Shown: positions 47,201 through 56,015 of the stretch, piece after piece
Layout of the letters: every line of letters starts with the position of its first letter
How positions within the stretch are numbered: position 1 is the first letter of the stretch
Origin: Microcoleus vaginatus WJT46-NPBG5
GTDB taxonomy: Bacteria > Cyanobacteriota > Cyanobacteriia > Cyanobacteriales > Oscillatoriaceae
NCBI GenBank assembly: GCA_019359355.1
Contig: JAHHHM010000002.1
Coordinates: forward strand, 372,001-436,000
DNA length: 64,000 nt
Direction of reading: 5' to 3'
Notes under the pieces: model-generated
What the model saw: only the letters and a program-made list of their open reading frames with translations
What the model was told of the DNA's origin: nothing
The model's database searches: none
Made by a program: the position numbers and the translations under genes

Positions 47201-48340
47201 AAGGCTTTGTTCAAGATCCTCTGGGTGAGTGATCTCGTGAAACGTCTTTGATAGCAGTTCCTCTGGGGTGTATTCGACAATGTCGCCAAAGCGCTGATTA
47301 ACGCGAAGAAATCGGCCATCTGGCGAGACATGAGCAATCCCCACAGCGGCTTGCTCAAAAGTGGCGCGAAACCTCTGCTCGCTTTCCTTCAGCGCTTTCT
47401 CGGTCTGCTGGCGCTCGGCCACTTCTGCCAAGAGTTGCTGATTCGTCTGTTTTAATTGAGCTGTGCGCTGCTGCACTTGGTTTTCTAGCTGTTCGTTCAG
47501 CTGTTGCAGTGCCTCCTGAGCTTGCTTGCGCTCTGTGATATAACGACCTTCAGCAATTAGCAACAGGACTTTACCTGTCTCGTCCTTCACCGGCTTGAGG
47601 GAGAAGTCAATGGTCATCATGGCATCTGTGCCAGAGGGCAGATCCATTTCATATCGAATAAATTCGCCGGCTGCGGCGCGGCTAATAGCAGCTTGCAATT
47701 GTCTTTGCGCCGGTGTCAGCGCTACAGAGGAGGAAATTTCCTCCTCTGTGGCCTGGTCTTGATTCCACCACCGGCATTCCCAAAACAAACGGCCTACAAC
47801 GTCTGTATGGGTGAGTTTGCAGAACTCCAGTGCTGTCTGGTTGGCTTCCATCACCGTGCCGTCGGGTTTGAGGACTGCGATGAACTGGAATGTTTGGTTG
47901 AAGATGGCCCGGAAGCGTCTCTCGCTTTCACGTAGCGCTTTCAAGTTTTGCGTGCGCTCGATCGCATGGCGAATGGCTCGCTCTAATAAAGGCGCATCGA
48001 TCTGGCCTTTGGCCAGGTAATCTGCCGCGCCGGCTTTCATGATCTCAATGTCCACTGCGTAGTCTCTTTGGCCGGTTAAAAAGATTACGGGCGCTTGTAG
48101 TTCCGACTTGAGTGCCTCTCGCAAAACTTCCAATCCGTTGCGCTTGCCCAGACAGTCGTCAATCAGATACACGTCGTGTTCGTGACGGGCGATCGCATCT
48201 ATAGCTTTCTCACACGTATCTGCCCATTCTAGGGTGAACTTTTTTCCCTCAATCCCACAGAGTAAGTCTCTAGTAATTACATAGTCGTCTTCGTCGTCTT
48301 CTACCAAAAGCACTCTAATGTGGCTGTTGTCCATATCCAT
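44294..48340 (-). CDS. Hybrid sensor histidine kinase with receiver and seven PAS domains
   Basis: A 1348-aa cytoplasmic signalling protein. A receiver domain comes first (RVLLVEDDEDDYVITRDLL; phospho-acceptor Asp in VYLIDDCLGKRNG). Seven PAS-type sensor modules follow, starting near residues 140, 325, 480, 600, 725, 855 and 980, linked by PAC motifs (DITERKQAE type) and one coiled coil. The dimerisation domain carries the phosphorylated His in VSMVSHEFRTPLSTIISSAD, and the ATPase domain ends the protein (GIGIPAEDKLRLFEAFHRAQ, GTGLGLAVVRQC). No membrane segment is present. I use the ATG at 48340, preceded by GGAG; it overlaps the upstream regulator stop by 26 bases, implying translational coupling. 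Ligands of the PAS domains are unknown. Confidence 0.93.
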   Translation of the reverse strand: MDMDNSHIRVLLVEDDEDDYVITRDLLCGIEGKKFTLEWADTCEKAIDAIARHEHDVYLIDDCLGKRNGLEVLREALKSELQAPVIFLTGQRDYAVDIEIMKAGAADYLAKGQIDAPLLERAIRHAIERTQNLKALRESERRFRAIFNQTFQFIAVLKPDGTVMEANQTALEFCKLTHTDVVGRLFWECRWWNQDQATEEEISSSVALTPAQRQLQAAISRAAAGEFIRYEMDLPSGTDAMMTIDFSLKPVKDETGKVLLLIAEGRYITERKQAQEALQQLNEQLENQVQQRTAQLKQTNQQLLAEVAERQQTEKALKESEQRFRATFEQAAVGIAHVSPDGRFLRVNQRFGDIVEYTPEELLSKTFHEITHPEDLEQSLYNIRSLLAGQIQSFTSEKRCIGKNGSTIWGQVTVSLVRENHSEFIEQESIPTALGEPKYFITVIQDISARKEAETEQQRLAALLEQQARTLDEILSASPDLFYLFDRSGTYTYASLAGANTLGFQQTEIIGKTWPQLGLPAQKMEIFDAQRQAVFERGLTLRAEMRFPTFKGLRDLEYILSPIHGSDGSVESVVATVRDITDRVEAAAALAERESQLRAIFNGALDAILIADDAGRYLQANPAACKLFGLSQQELIGRCIADFTEHNVNFEQAWQLFLQQEQQTGEFRIVRADGSLRDVEFSATANILPGQHLSVLRDITERKHAAEALRESERRQAFLLRSVPVVLYSAHAFGSFRTTWVSENIERITGFPSHQFTDEPHLWGSRLHPNERQIARDSFAVLLEQGEITVEYRWQCADGSYRWFLDRMVLVSNESSELPEIIGVWIDITERKQAEEELKSSEELFRSLGACSPVGIFITDTEGRCTYTNPRCQAICGFTLEESLGTGWTNSIHPDDRERVFKDWSEFTREGWEYSDEFRFQTKEGITRFSHIRSSPLLSDRGQPIGYVGTVEDITERKQAVELLQNSEERFRQLAENIHQAIWMVSLDAKNMLYISPAYEKIWGRTCQSLYEEPRSWFDSIHPDDRAHILVAFNKRMAGELYINKEYRIVRPDGEIRWIWARTFPVRNQLGEVYRLAGIAEDISERKLVEAELLNALAKEKELSELKTRFVSMVSHEFRTPLSTIISSADLLEYYFQKWPSENNEKKFEHLVRIQTSVVNMTQLLEDVLFIGQTTAGRLPFNPISLELTQFCREVVQATQMGTVGKHTLVFLTQNEFIEAYLDPKLLRQLLSNLLSNAIKYSPQGGTIRFELFCQASEVIFKIKDEGIGIPAEDKLRLFEAFHRAQNVGTLPGTGLGLAVVRQCVDLHDGKVVVESELGAGATFTVTLPLKRLANSLVPLSVNNSSAS

Positions 48341-48794
48341 CAGCAACTCCGTTAGGTGGCAGTTCGACAAGTCCAAACCAATATTTGCTTAAAGTTTCCA
48401 TGACATCGACCAGAGAATCAAATGTCAGCGGCTTGGTAATAAACGAGTTTGCTCCCCCGTCATAGGCAGTCTTGATATCTTCATGGGTCTTTGAGGTTGT
48501 AAATACCACAACCGGGATTCTTCGCAGTTCCGGGTCGGCTTTGATTTCATTGAGTGCCTCTCGCCCGTCTTTTTTGGGTAGGTTTAGATCAAGCAGAATA
48601 ATTGCCGGTCGGGGTGAGTTTTCCTGGGTGTATTGGCCACGGCGGTACAAATAATCCATTAATTCTTCGCCATTTTCAACGCAGCGAAGCTCGCCTAACA
48701 GTGAGCTTTCCTCTAGTGCATCTTGGGCTAAAAGCCGGTCATCTGGATCGTCTTCAGCAAGCAAAATCGTGATGGGTCGGCGGCGTTGATTCAC
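48315..48794 (-). CDS. CheY-like response regulator (Rcp1 type)
   Basis: A 159-aa single-domain receiver with no output domain. Acidic pocket residues are in LLAEDDPDDRLLAQDALEES; the phospho-acceptor Asp is in PAIILLDLNLPKKDGREAL (about residue 69), and the conserved Thr and Lys are in VVVFTTSKTHEDI and ITKPLTFDSL. The extended loop between helix and strand (YLYRRGQYTQENSPRPA) is the mark of phytochrome-associated Rcp1-type regulators. Its start codon GTG overlaps the stop of the upstream ethylene-receptor-like kinase in the sequence GTGA, and its end overlaps the next kinase. It is therefore the shared or relayed partner of the two kinases in one operon. Confidence 0.94.
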   Translation of the reverse strand: MNQRRRPITILLAEDDPDDRLLAQDALEESSLLGELRCVENGEELMDYLYRRGQYTQENSPRPAIILLDLNLPKKDGREALNEIKADPELRRIPVVVFTTSKTHEDIKTAYDGGANSFITKPLTFDSLVDVMETLSKYWFGLVELPPNGVADGYGQQPH

Positions 48795-50416
48795 TTTAGA
48801 TTTCCTCCTTTGAACTGTTTTACCGGCAGCATAACGGTAAAGGTTGCTCCCTCTCCTAGTGAGCTTTTGGCCGTGATGCTGCCGCCGTGGCGATCAACAA
48901 TTTTGCGACAAATTGCTAAACCGATGCCGGTGCCTTCGTATTCACTGCGGCTGTGCAAGCGTTGAAAAGGGACAAAAATTTTATCAAGGTACTTTTGCTC
49001 AAATCCGATGCCGTTATCTTTTACTGTAATCTGATAAAACTGCCGATAGGAAATATTGCCCACTGAGTTTTCCTCAACTTCGTTCAAAAGTTGACTGCGG
49101 ATCTTAACGGCGGCGCTTTCTTCAGGCCGGCTGAATTTCAATGCATTATCAATTAAATTTTGCAGCAGTTGACGCATCTGGGTTGCATCGGCTTCCAGAG
49201 TCGGCAGTTCTCCGATGTCTACAGTTCCCCTGGAAGACTCGATCCGCGTTTCCAAATCAGATAGCACTTCTGTTGCGACCGTTGCAAGGTTAACTTGAAC
49301 GAAAGATTGAGCTTGAGTGGCCACTCGCGATATGGCTAGCAAGTCGTTAATTAACGTTTGCATTCGTTTGGCTGCATTGTGCATTCGCTCTAGATAATCT
49401 CGCCCTTGAACATCGAGCACATCTCCGTATTTTGCCTTGAGCCGATCGCTAAAGGTTTGGATTTTTCGCAGAGGCTCTTGCAAGTCGTGAGAGGCTACAT
49501 AAGCAAAGTCTTGCAACTCGCGGTTGCTCACCTCTAGTTGAGCTGAGTAGGCTTTTAATACTTCCTCAGCCTGTTTAAGTTCTGTGATGTCACGCCCCAC
49601 AGCTTGGATCTCTACAAATCGGTTTTGGTGATCAAAAATTGCTCGGTTACTCCACTGCTGAGTACGGATTTCTCCGTGAGCGTTGATGATGCGATGGGTG
49701 ATCGTAACTATCGGCTTTTCTTTGCTAAACGTGGTTAGTTGCGCTTTGACTTTTTCTAAATCTTCTTCCAAAATCATTGGGCAAAAGCTGCTGCCAATCA
49801 GATCCTCCTGGGTTCGCCCAAAGTAGCGACAGTAAGCTTGGTTGACGAAAGTGACGGAACCTTCGGGCAAAAAGCGACAGATTAGTTCGGTTTGATCTTC
49901 AACGATCGCGCGGTAGCGAGCTTCGCTCTGGCGCAGTGCTTCTTCACTTTTCTCGCGTTCGAGGATTTGGTTTTCCAGGTTTTGGTTAATGAGTGCGAGC
50001 TGGCTAGGACTGGGAAGTGTGAGTGCTTGGGGAAGCAAGGGGATGAGTTGGACAGCGGTGTAGAGAGAAACAATTGCGGTAAAGGCTTTAATGATGCCGG
50101 ATATCCAGTAGTTTGGATGCCACAGTGTCCACACTTCCATAATGTGGGTGCTGCCACAGGCGATGATGAAGGCTCCAAATAACCAGAAAACCCACGGAAA
50201 GGGCACGTCGCGCCGGTGCTGCACGAAGTAGATTAGGGTAAGCGGAATCGAGTAGTACGCAAGTGCGACTATGGAATCTGACACGACATGAAGCCAGACT
50301 AATCCGGGTTTCCAGAGGTAGCACATCCCATGAGGCATAAAGCCTGCCGGTAGATGCAACTGTCCAGGGTGAATAAATTCTCCCGCTGAAAGTAAGCTGG
50401 TTAAGAAATTCAGCAT
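48791..50416 (-). CDS. Ethylene-receptor-like sensor histidine kinase
   Basis: A 541-aa membrane kinase. Residues about 30-135 form three membrane helices that match the ethylene-binding domain of plant ETR1 and cyanobacterial Etr1 proteins: SDSIVALAYYSIPLTLIYFV, then FGAFIIACGSTHIMEVWTLW, then KAFTAIVSLYTAVQLIPLLP. The Cys and His of CGSTH correspond to the copper/ethylene ligands of ETR1 (Cys65, His69). A PAS domain (about 165-285) and a coiled coil follow, then the dimerisation domain (ASHDLQEPLRKIQTFSDRL, with the His) and a complete ATPase domain (NGIGFEQKYLDKIFVPFQRL, GTGIGLAICRKIV). Ethylene sensing is an inference from family knowledge. It heads a three-gene operon with the two genes downstream. 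Confidence 0.93.
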   Translation of the reverse strand: MLNFLTSLLSAGEFIHPGQLHLPAGFMPHGMCYLWKPGLVWLHVVSDSIVALAYYSIPLTLIYFVQHRRDVPFPWVFWLFGAFIIACGSTHIMEVWTLWHPNYWISGIIKAFTAIVSLYTAVQLIPLLPQALTLPSPSQLALINQNLENQILEREKSEEALRQSEARYRAIVEDQTELICRFLPEGSVTFVNQAYCRYFGRTQEDLIGSSFCPMILEEDLEKVKAQLTTFSKEKPIVTITHRIINAHGEIRTQQWSNRAIFDHQNRFVEIQAVGRDITELKQAEEVLKAYSAQLEVSNRELQDFAYVASHDLQEPLRKIQTFSDRLKAKYGDVLDVQGRDYLERMHNAAKRMQTLINDLLAISRVATQAQSFVQVNLATVATEVLSDLETRIESSRGTVDIGELPTLEADATQMRQLLQNLIDNALKFSRPEESAAVKIRSQLLNEVEENSVGNISYRQFYQITVKDNGIGFEQKYLDKIFVPFQRLHSRSEYEGTGIGLAICRKIVDRHGGSITAKSSLGEGATFTVMLPVKQFKGGNLK

Positions 50417-51278
50417 GAAATTTTCCAGTGATTCTTGCTTGTTTCCGTGAGGGGGAACTAATATGGGTTTTTATTAAGGGCTTAATGTTAAGTTAATAAA
50501 AACTTTTTATTTGGGGTGGGTTAAAGATTTGTCTCAGATTCTCTATGTGGGAGTAGAATGTCAATGGTCATAGGCTTTGACAGTGGTTTTAAAAAAAAAA
50601 TTTAATCTTTTTTTAACTTAAACCGGCAGCTATTTATTTTCAAAATGCTTAGAAAAGTTACCATCCCTGAACTTTTAACCTTCCCGTAATCAATTTCTGG
50701 TTTTGTTAGTCAAAACAACTAATGAACACAAGTTCCTCCAGGCAGCTTTTTTATTGAAAAGCCTTTAAGCCTTTATTGTATCCTAATTAACAAGGCTGGA
50801 TGTTCCCCCAAAGAGAATATGCTTTGGTAATTGCTGATTTCTGGGCGCAGGCTTTGGGTTCGAGTGCCTGTCTTTTTTTTGTTTTAACGGTTCCTATGGT
50901 AAAGTTTTAGCTAAAGTGTTGATTTCAGTGCAAACACGGGAGTCATTTATTTAATTTATTTGCTGAAGGCCGGCACAACCTTAGAAATACTTATAAATTC
51001 CAAATTAAATATTTTAACAACTAGCAATTTTTTCTTAACTCCTAAAACCTTTGACCATAACAGGCAGAGTTAAACTCTAATGGCATTCAATTAAAAAGAC
51101 TCGTTTAATATTTTCCGGCCATGTTTATTTCCATCAGATCAATCGAGTCGGCTGGAATTATTATAATTACGCAATTTTTAAAATGGTTATTGATAAATTT
51201 TATAAGTTTGATGATGGAAGCGAGGGAAAAGCATGAAGGACGAAATTTACCTTTCAAACTTCTCCCTCGCTTCCAGTC
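50417..51278. other. AT-rich spacer with no gene
   Basis: About 860 bases between the 5' end of the sensor operon and the 3' end of the divinyl reductase gene. It is AT-rich with several T-runs of eight or more; no ORF or structured RNA stands out. The promoter of the sensor operon must lie in its left part. Confidence 0.4.
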
Positions 51279-52487
51279 TTAAGCTTCTGGCAACTTATAC
51301 TGTCCTACAATTCGCTTGGCATATTCTGGCACATGAGCGTCTAATTTCTCAGGGTGATTGCGCTTCACATATAAATAATTTCGGGTGAAGTGAGAATCAA
51401 TCGAGAAACGAGCGTATTCTAAACCTTTAGGGCCAATTTTTTCAATGACAATCCCCATCAGTTTCGCCGCCCACATGGGCAAAGTGACGCCTTTATCGTA
51501 TGCCGGAATGCTTTGCTGTACAGCTTTTTTGCGATCTCCTTGAGACATCACCGGCTGCGTATCTAGTTGCTCTTGCACCAAGTCTAGCATCTGTTGGCCG
51601 GTGTCATTGCGAACCACAATCCACTGCCAGCCAAAAGGCGCACCCATGTAGCCAACAACTAAATCTGCTAGGGAATTAACGTAATCAAAACAGCTCATAC
51701 ACGAAGGCGCAAATACGTCTTTTAGCTGATTAGTTTTGAGACCAAAAAAAGGTACTTTTTCAATCGAACCGTCTTCGTGTTTAAAATGAACTTGAAAGTC
51801 CTGCATAAATTCGTAATGCACGACTGTTTCGGGGGATCGGCTGGTAGTATCGAGGAATTTTTGTAAGCCGGCGCGACTAACATTATCGACACAAGGCGTA
51901 CCTAAAACGTAGAGCTTTTCTAAGCCTAGCTGTTTTTCCACAGCCCGCAGCGCTTGAATTTGGCAACCAACGCCAATGACTAACAGCCGCTTCATTCCAG
52001 ATTGCTCGATTTGCTCTAATACTGAAAGATTCGGCGATAGGGTTGGCTTGTTGACTTTGGCTGCGAGCACTTCCTCTGGTGTCCGCGCAATCACCGGCAT
52101 TGGCCCAAATCGGTCTTCTTTGGTATTCTGAACGCAAACGACGCCTTCAACCATGCCGCGATTCAGCATTTCGCAGGCAATTGAACTGACAATTCCCGTC
52201 CACTGTGCTCCCTCAATTGGCTGCTTTTTACGCGCCGCCATCATATCTTGACTGACGCCAAAGTACCAATCATCCGGGTTATCCAAATTGCGTGAACGTC
52301 CGTGGGCTTCTTCTTCCAGTTCTGCAATATGCTGATGGATAAAAGCGCAGGCGTCCTTGACATAATGCACGTAATAGGTGTCGCACAGCCCGCATTCACT
52401 GCACAATTCTTTAGCCGGTCTGCGGCTGGAAGGCTTGAGGGCTTTGGCTTTCTTGTGTTTGGCAGGGTCAGGAGTCGTGATGGTCAT
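51279..52487 (-). CDS. bciB: Divinyl chlorophyllide 8-vinyl reductase, F type (BciB)
   Basis: A 402-aa iron-sulfur flavoprotein of the coenzyme F420 hydrogenase beta-subunit family. Cyanobacterial members (Slr1923 type) reduce the 8-vinyl group of divinyl chlorophyllide with ferredoxin, giving monovinyl chlorophyll. Cysteines for iron-sulfur clusters occur in CSECGLCDTYYVHYVKDAC (about 29-47) and CMSCFDY (about 260). The family motif VIGVGCQIQALRAVEKQLG and the flavin-region YMGAPFGWQWIVVRNDTG are clear. The N-terminal 25 residues are Lys/Pro-rich. The related plant enzyme is 7-hydroxymethyl chlorophyll a reductase, but the cyanobacterial context favours the vinyl reductase. The gene stands alone here; chlG lies 8 kb away. 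Confidence 0.92.
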   Translation of the reverse strand: MTITTPDPAKHKKAKALKPSSRRPAKELCSECGLCDTYYVHYVKDACAFIHQHIAELEEEAHGRSRNLDNPDDWYFGVSQDMMAARKKQPIEGAQWTGIVSSIACEMLNRGMVEGVVCVQNTKEDRFGPMPVIARTPEEVLAAKVNKPTLSPNLSVLEQIEQSGMKRLLVIGVGCQIQALRAVEKQLGLEKLYVLGTPCVDNVSRAGLQKFLDTTSRSPETVVHYEFMQDFQVHFKHEDGSIEKVPFFGLKTNQLKDVFAPSCMSCFDYVNSLADLVVGYMGAPFGWQWIVVRNDTGQQMLDLVQEQLDTQPVMSQGDRKKAVQQSIPAYDKGVTLPMWAAKLMGIVIEKIGPKGLEYARFSIDSHFTRNYLYVKRNHPEKLDAHVPEYAKRIVGQYKLPEA

Positions 52488-53182
52488 TGAAACTTGGTTT
52501 TTTAAGCTGGGATGACTTCTCTCACAATACCTTAGCGCTCGATCTTGCGATGCGTTCGTCTCATGTCTTTGTTCGCACCGGCTGTATTTGAACCCTCAAA
52601 ATTTCTTGAACCTATTGAGCCGGCTTGGGTTGAGCCTATTTTCTTCATTACCAAAAACTTAACAAAATTACAACTACCGTAAGTTTACTGAGTGGTCACA
52701 GCACTCTTGAGTGAGGACTCATTGAAATTCCCTGCCGGTAAACGTTACAGGCACTGCCGGCAAAAATCGCTTAAAATCCTACTGCGGAATGGTTTCAGAA
52801 CTTATATCTATTTATCACAATAAAGAGAACGAGCGATGGCAATTGAGTCGTTGCACTGCAAATAGATTCTTTTCCAGAATCTAATCACTTTTATAAAGTT
52901 CTTGTAAAGATAACGGATAGAAATTTCAAAATTCAGTGAAAACTTGGTAGTTGTGAACTTTTATCAGCAATCTTTGACATTAATCCGTTAAATTCTAAAT
53001 ACAGTCTGTATATGCCTTAAGTAATTCCACTATAAATTTAGAGTTAGTGGAACGATTGAGGAACTCTCGCGCATCTACACTCCGTAAAATTCCTGAGAAT
53101 ATTCATCAAAGTCTTGCAGGGTAAAGCTTTGAATATAGCTCTCAGTTACTCAAGTTAGTCCATCCCAGCACAGGAGTGAATT
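52488..53182. other. Divergent promoter region without genes
   Basis: About 700 bases between the divergent reductase and glycosyltransferase genes. No ORF, tRNA or strong hairpin is seen. The 5' leader of the glycosyltransferase gene ends with a good ribosome-binding site (AGGAG). Confidence 0.4.
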
Positions 53183-54412
53183 ATGGTTAGCGCCCTTAAA
53201 CTCAACAATTTAATTAAAAATGGCCAAAAACAGCCACCCATACAGAATAATCGCGAGGATAGCGCAGTCAGACCAGTCCTCGCGATCGCCAGTCATGAAG
53301 GCAACCCGCATAACCCAAAAACTTGGTCAGGCACTTCAAGCAATATTGCCCAAGGACTGGAAAATTTAGGGATTACTGTACTAGGTATTAATGCTCATCT
53401 TAACAGATATCAAAAACGAGCTTGTATGCTGGTTCACCAGATGTCTGGGCTGGGCAGCGACTTTTGGGGAGGGCCAGTTTTTCGAGGTGAAAGCGGGAAA
53501 ATTATCCAGCGTCAAGTCAAAGCTTTAGGGTGTAAAAAAGTTCTGCACATGGGGCAACTATCGCTTCCTATGCCGAAGATTAATCCGGGCGTGGAACATT
53601 ATTTGGTGTGTGATAGAACTCGAAATTTGTGGAATAAACGTTCCAATCTTGACGGCTACACTCCAAAAATGCTAAAAGTTGCTGAGCGTTTGGAGTGGGA
53701 ATCCTTCGCTCAAATCAAGCACTTTTTCCCATTATCTGAATACGTCCGCGATAACCTGATCGATTACTACCAAATTGACCCCAGCCGAATTACAGTCATT
53801 AACACCGGCAGAGGTAGCCTCCAACCTTTTTATGGGGAGAAGGACTACAAAAACGGTCATATCTTATTTGTTGCTAAAGATCGCTTTGAGGCAAAAGGTG
53901 GCCCTTTGCTCCTTGAAGCGTTTAAAATTGCTCAACAGAAAAATCCATCCTTGAAACTGATAATTGTCGGTCAAGAAAACTACAAACATTTAAACGGAGT
54001 TATTCCTAATCTGACCGTTCACGGGGTTATTCCTTGGGGGGAAGAACTGCAAAACCTGTTCAATACAGCGGCTTTATTTGCAATGCCGGCAGTCAATGAA
54101 GCGTGGGGATTGGTTTATTTAGAGGCTTTGGCAACTAAAAATCCGATAGTGGCACTCAATCGGACTTCTCTGCCAGAGATTACGCAGAATGGCAAATATG
54201 GGTTTTTGATGGATGAGCAAACCCCAGAACAAATGGCAGAGGTTCTGCTAGACGCGGTTTCTGATCCTGAAAGATTAAGGCAAATGGGGGCTGCCGGCCA
54301 GAAGCATTGTCTCGAATCTTATTCATGGCAACAAACGGCTACCAAGATTGCCAGCGTGATGCTAAATATTCCAGCATCAAAGTTGAAAACAAGAGAACTC
54401 AGTTTGGTTTAA
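53183..54412 (+). CDS. Glycosyltransferase, GT4 family
   Basis: A 409-aa GT-B-fold retaining glycosyltransferase. The N-terminal domain has SHEGNPHNPKTWSGTSSNIA, a loop likely to bind the acceptor or donor. The C-terminal nucleotide-sugar domain begins HILFVAKDRFEAKGGPLLLE (about 233) and holds the GT4 signature EAWGLVYLEALATKNPIVAL (about 309), with the donor-binding Glu pair. A start ATG at 53183 has AGGAG seven bases upstream. Codons 23-35 contain a perfect 10-bp inverted repeat (53250-53259/53277-53286), and the first 30 residues are atypical for the family. It ends with a clear terminator, so it is monocistronic. The sugar and acceptor are unknown; a surface polysaccharide or glycolipid is likely. 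Confidence 0.9.
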   Translation: MVSALKLNNLIKNGQKQPPIQNNREDSAVRPVLAIASHEGNPHNPKTWSGTSSNIAQGLENLGITVLGINAHLNRYQKRACMLVHQMSGLGSDFWGGPVFRGESGKIIQRQVKALGCKKVLHMGQLSLPMPKINPGVEHYLVCDRTRNLWNKRSNLDGYTPKMLKVAERLEWESFAQIKHFFPLSEYVRDNLIDYYQIDPSRITVINTGRGSLQPFYGEKDYKNGHILFVAKDRFEAKGGPLLLEAFKIAQQKNPSLKLIIVGQENYKHLNGVIPNLTVHGVIPWGEELQNLFNTAALFAMPAVNEAWGLVYLEALATKNPIVALNRTSLPEITQNGKYGFLMDEQTPEQMAEVLLDAVSDPERLRQMGAAGQKHCLESYSWQQTATKIASVMLNIPASKLKTRELSLV

Positions 54413-54509
54413 CAGTCAAATCTTCGTTTTTGAGTTTTAAATCTGAAATGATTGATTTTTGAGCTGAGTAGGTTTTACTTCAAAAATTCGTGAATTAACA
54501 TTTTTAGAT

Positions 54510-54537
54510 CGCTGGTGACTTCACCAGCGGTTTTTTT
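54510..54537 (+). terminator. Intrinsic terminator of the glycosyltransferase gene
   Basis: CGCTGGTGA (54510-54518) pairs perfectly with TCACCAGCG (54521-54529) and seven T residues follow at 54531-54537. It lies about 100 bases past the glycosyltransferase stop and 65 bases before rsmB. Confidence 0.95.
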
Positions 54538-54602
54538 GCTGAGGTTGCCATCAACCGGCCTTGGTACTCAACTGAGTTGAAGGATGTCGCATACTGGTTA
54601 AT

Positions 54603-55985
54603 ATGCACAATTCACGTCAACTTGCATTTCTCGCACTCCGGGACGTACACCGGCAGGGTGCTTTTACCGATGTTGCCCTTGACAAGTGGCTGCAAAAAGC
54701 TAGCGCAGGGGCAGAACCTCCGATGCCGGCAGACCGGCGATTAGCCACGGAAATCGTCTATGGTTGTGTCAGAAGACAGCGCACCCTTGATGCTCTCATC
54801 GACCAACTCGCTAAAAAGAAAGCTGATCGGCAACCGCCTGATCTCCGCACAATTTTGCACATTGGGTTGTACCAACTGCGCTATCTGACTCAGATTCCTG
54901 CCGCCGCAGCGGTTGATACCACGGTGCAGCTAGCTAAACAAAATTCTTTAACAGGTCTTTCGGGATTTGTCAATGGTTTGCTGCGGCAATACTTACGTCT
55001 TCTTCAAGATGCAACAGGAACTCAGGATTCCTCGTTTCAACGCGATCCGCTGCAACTGCCGGCAGATCCGCTACAGCGTTTGGGCGTCTTGCACAGTTAT
55101 CCCGACTGGATGATTCAAAGTTGGCTAGACAGATTAGGTGTTGCAGAAACAGAACAGCTATGTGAGTGGTTCAACGCTTCCCCCACCATTGATCTGCGCG
55201 TCAATATCCTACGCGCATCGATAGAACAAGTGGAGGCAGCGATGCAAAGCGCCGGCGTGCCGGTGAGTCGTGTGCCCCATTTACCGCAAGCATTAAGATT
55301 AACCAGTGGTGCCGGTGCGATTCAAAATTTGCCGGGATTTCATGAAGGATGGTGGACTGTTCAAGATAGCAGTGCCCAGATGGTTAGCTCTTTGCTCGAT
55401 CCGCAACCGGGAGAAGTGGTGATTGATGCGTGCGCCGCACCCGGAGGGAAAACAACCCACATTGCAGAATTGATGGGCGACACCGGCACGATTTGGGCGT
55501 GTGATCGAGCGAATTCTCGACTTAAAAAAGTTAAAGAAAATGCTGAGCGGATCGGGCTAAAATCAATTCAAATTTGTGCCGGCGACAGCCGCAACTTTCC
55601 CCAGTTTACCGATTCAGCCAACCGTGTCTTACTCGATGCACCCTGTTCGGGTTTGGGAACCCTGCACCGGCGAACAGATGCGCGGTGGCGTCAGACACCG
55701 GAAAATATCCAAGAACTCTCCAAACTTCAGGGAGAACTGCTTGAACAAGTTGCCGGCTGGGTTAAAACCGGCGGCGTTGTGGTTTATGCCACTTGCACCG
55801 TGCATCCCTTGGAAAATGAACGGGTCATTGAAACATTTCTAGGGCGTCATTCTAACTGGAAAATTGAGCTGCCGGTCTCAAATTTTCCGGTACCACCCTC
55901 CCCAGAAGGTTGGGTAAAAGTTTGGCCCCATCGCTATCAAATGGACGGGTTTTTTATGGTGCGATTGAAGCGTGAACAAGACTGA
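54603..55985 (+). CDS. rsmB: 16S rRNA (cytosine(967)-C(5))-methyltransferase RsmB
   Basis: RsmB methylates C967 of 16S rRNA using S-adenosylmethionine. The 460-aa product has an N-terminal NusB-like RNA-binding domain (RQLAFLALRDVHRQGAFTDV onward, to about residue 150) and a C-terminal Rossmann methyltransferase. The SAM-binding motif is DACAAPGGKTTHIAELMGD (about 277). The two catalytic cysteines are in LDAPCSGLGTLHRR and VVYATCTVHPLENE. Length is normal for the family. It is followed 30 bases later by the TerB-like gene on the same strand, which may be cotranscribed. Confidence 0.96.
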   Translation: MHNSRQLAFLALRDVHRQGAFTDVALDKWLQKASAGAEPPMPADRRLATEIVYGCVRRQRTLDALIDQLAKKKADRQPPDLRTILHIGLYQLRYLTQIPAAAAVDTTVQLAKQNSLTGLSGFVNGLLRQYLRLLQDATGTQDSSFQRDPLQLPADPLQRLGVLHSYPDWMIQSWLDRLGVAETEQLCEWFNASPTIDLRVNILRASIEQVEAAMQSAGVPVSRVPHLPQALRLTSGAGAIQNLPGFHEGWWTVQDSSAQMVSSLLDPQPGEVVIDACAAPGGKTTHIAELMGDTGTIWACDRANSRLKKVKENAERIGLKSIQICAGDSRNFPQFTDSANRVLLDAPCSGLGTLHRRTDARWRQTPENIQELSKLQGELLEQVAGWVKTGGVVVYATCTVHPLENERVIETFLGRHSNWKIELPVSNFPVPPSPEGWVKVWPHRYQMDGFFMVRLKREQD

Positions 55986-56015
55986 ACAAACACACAGGTT
56001 TGCGGAAAAACAACA

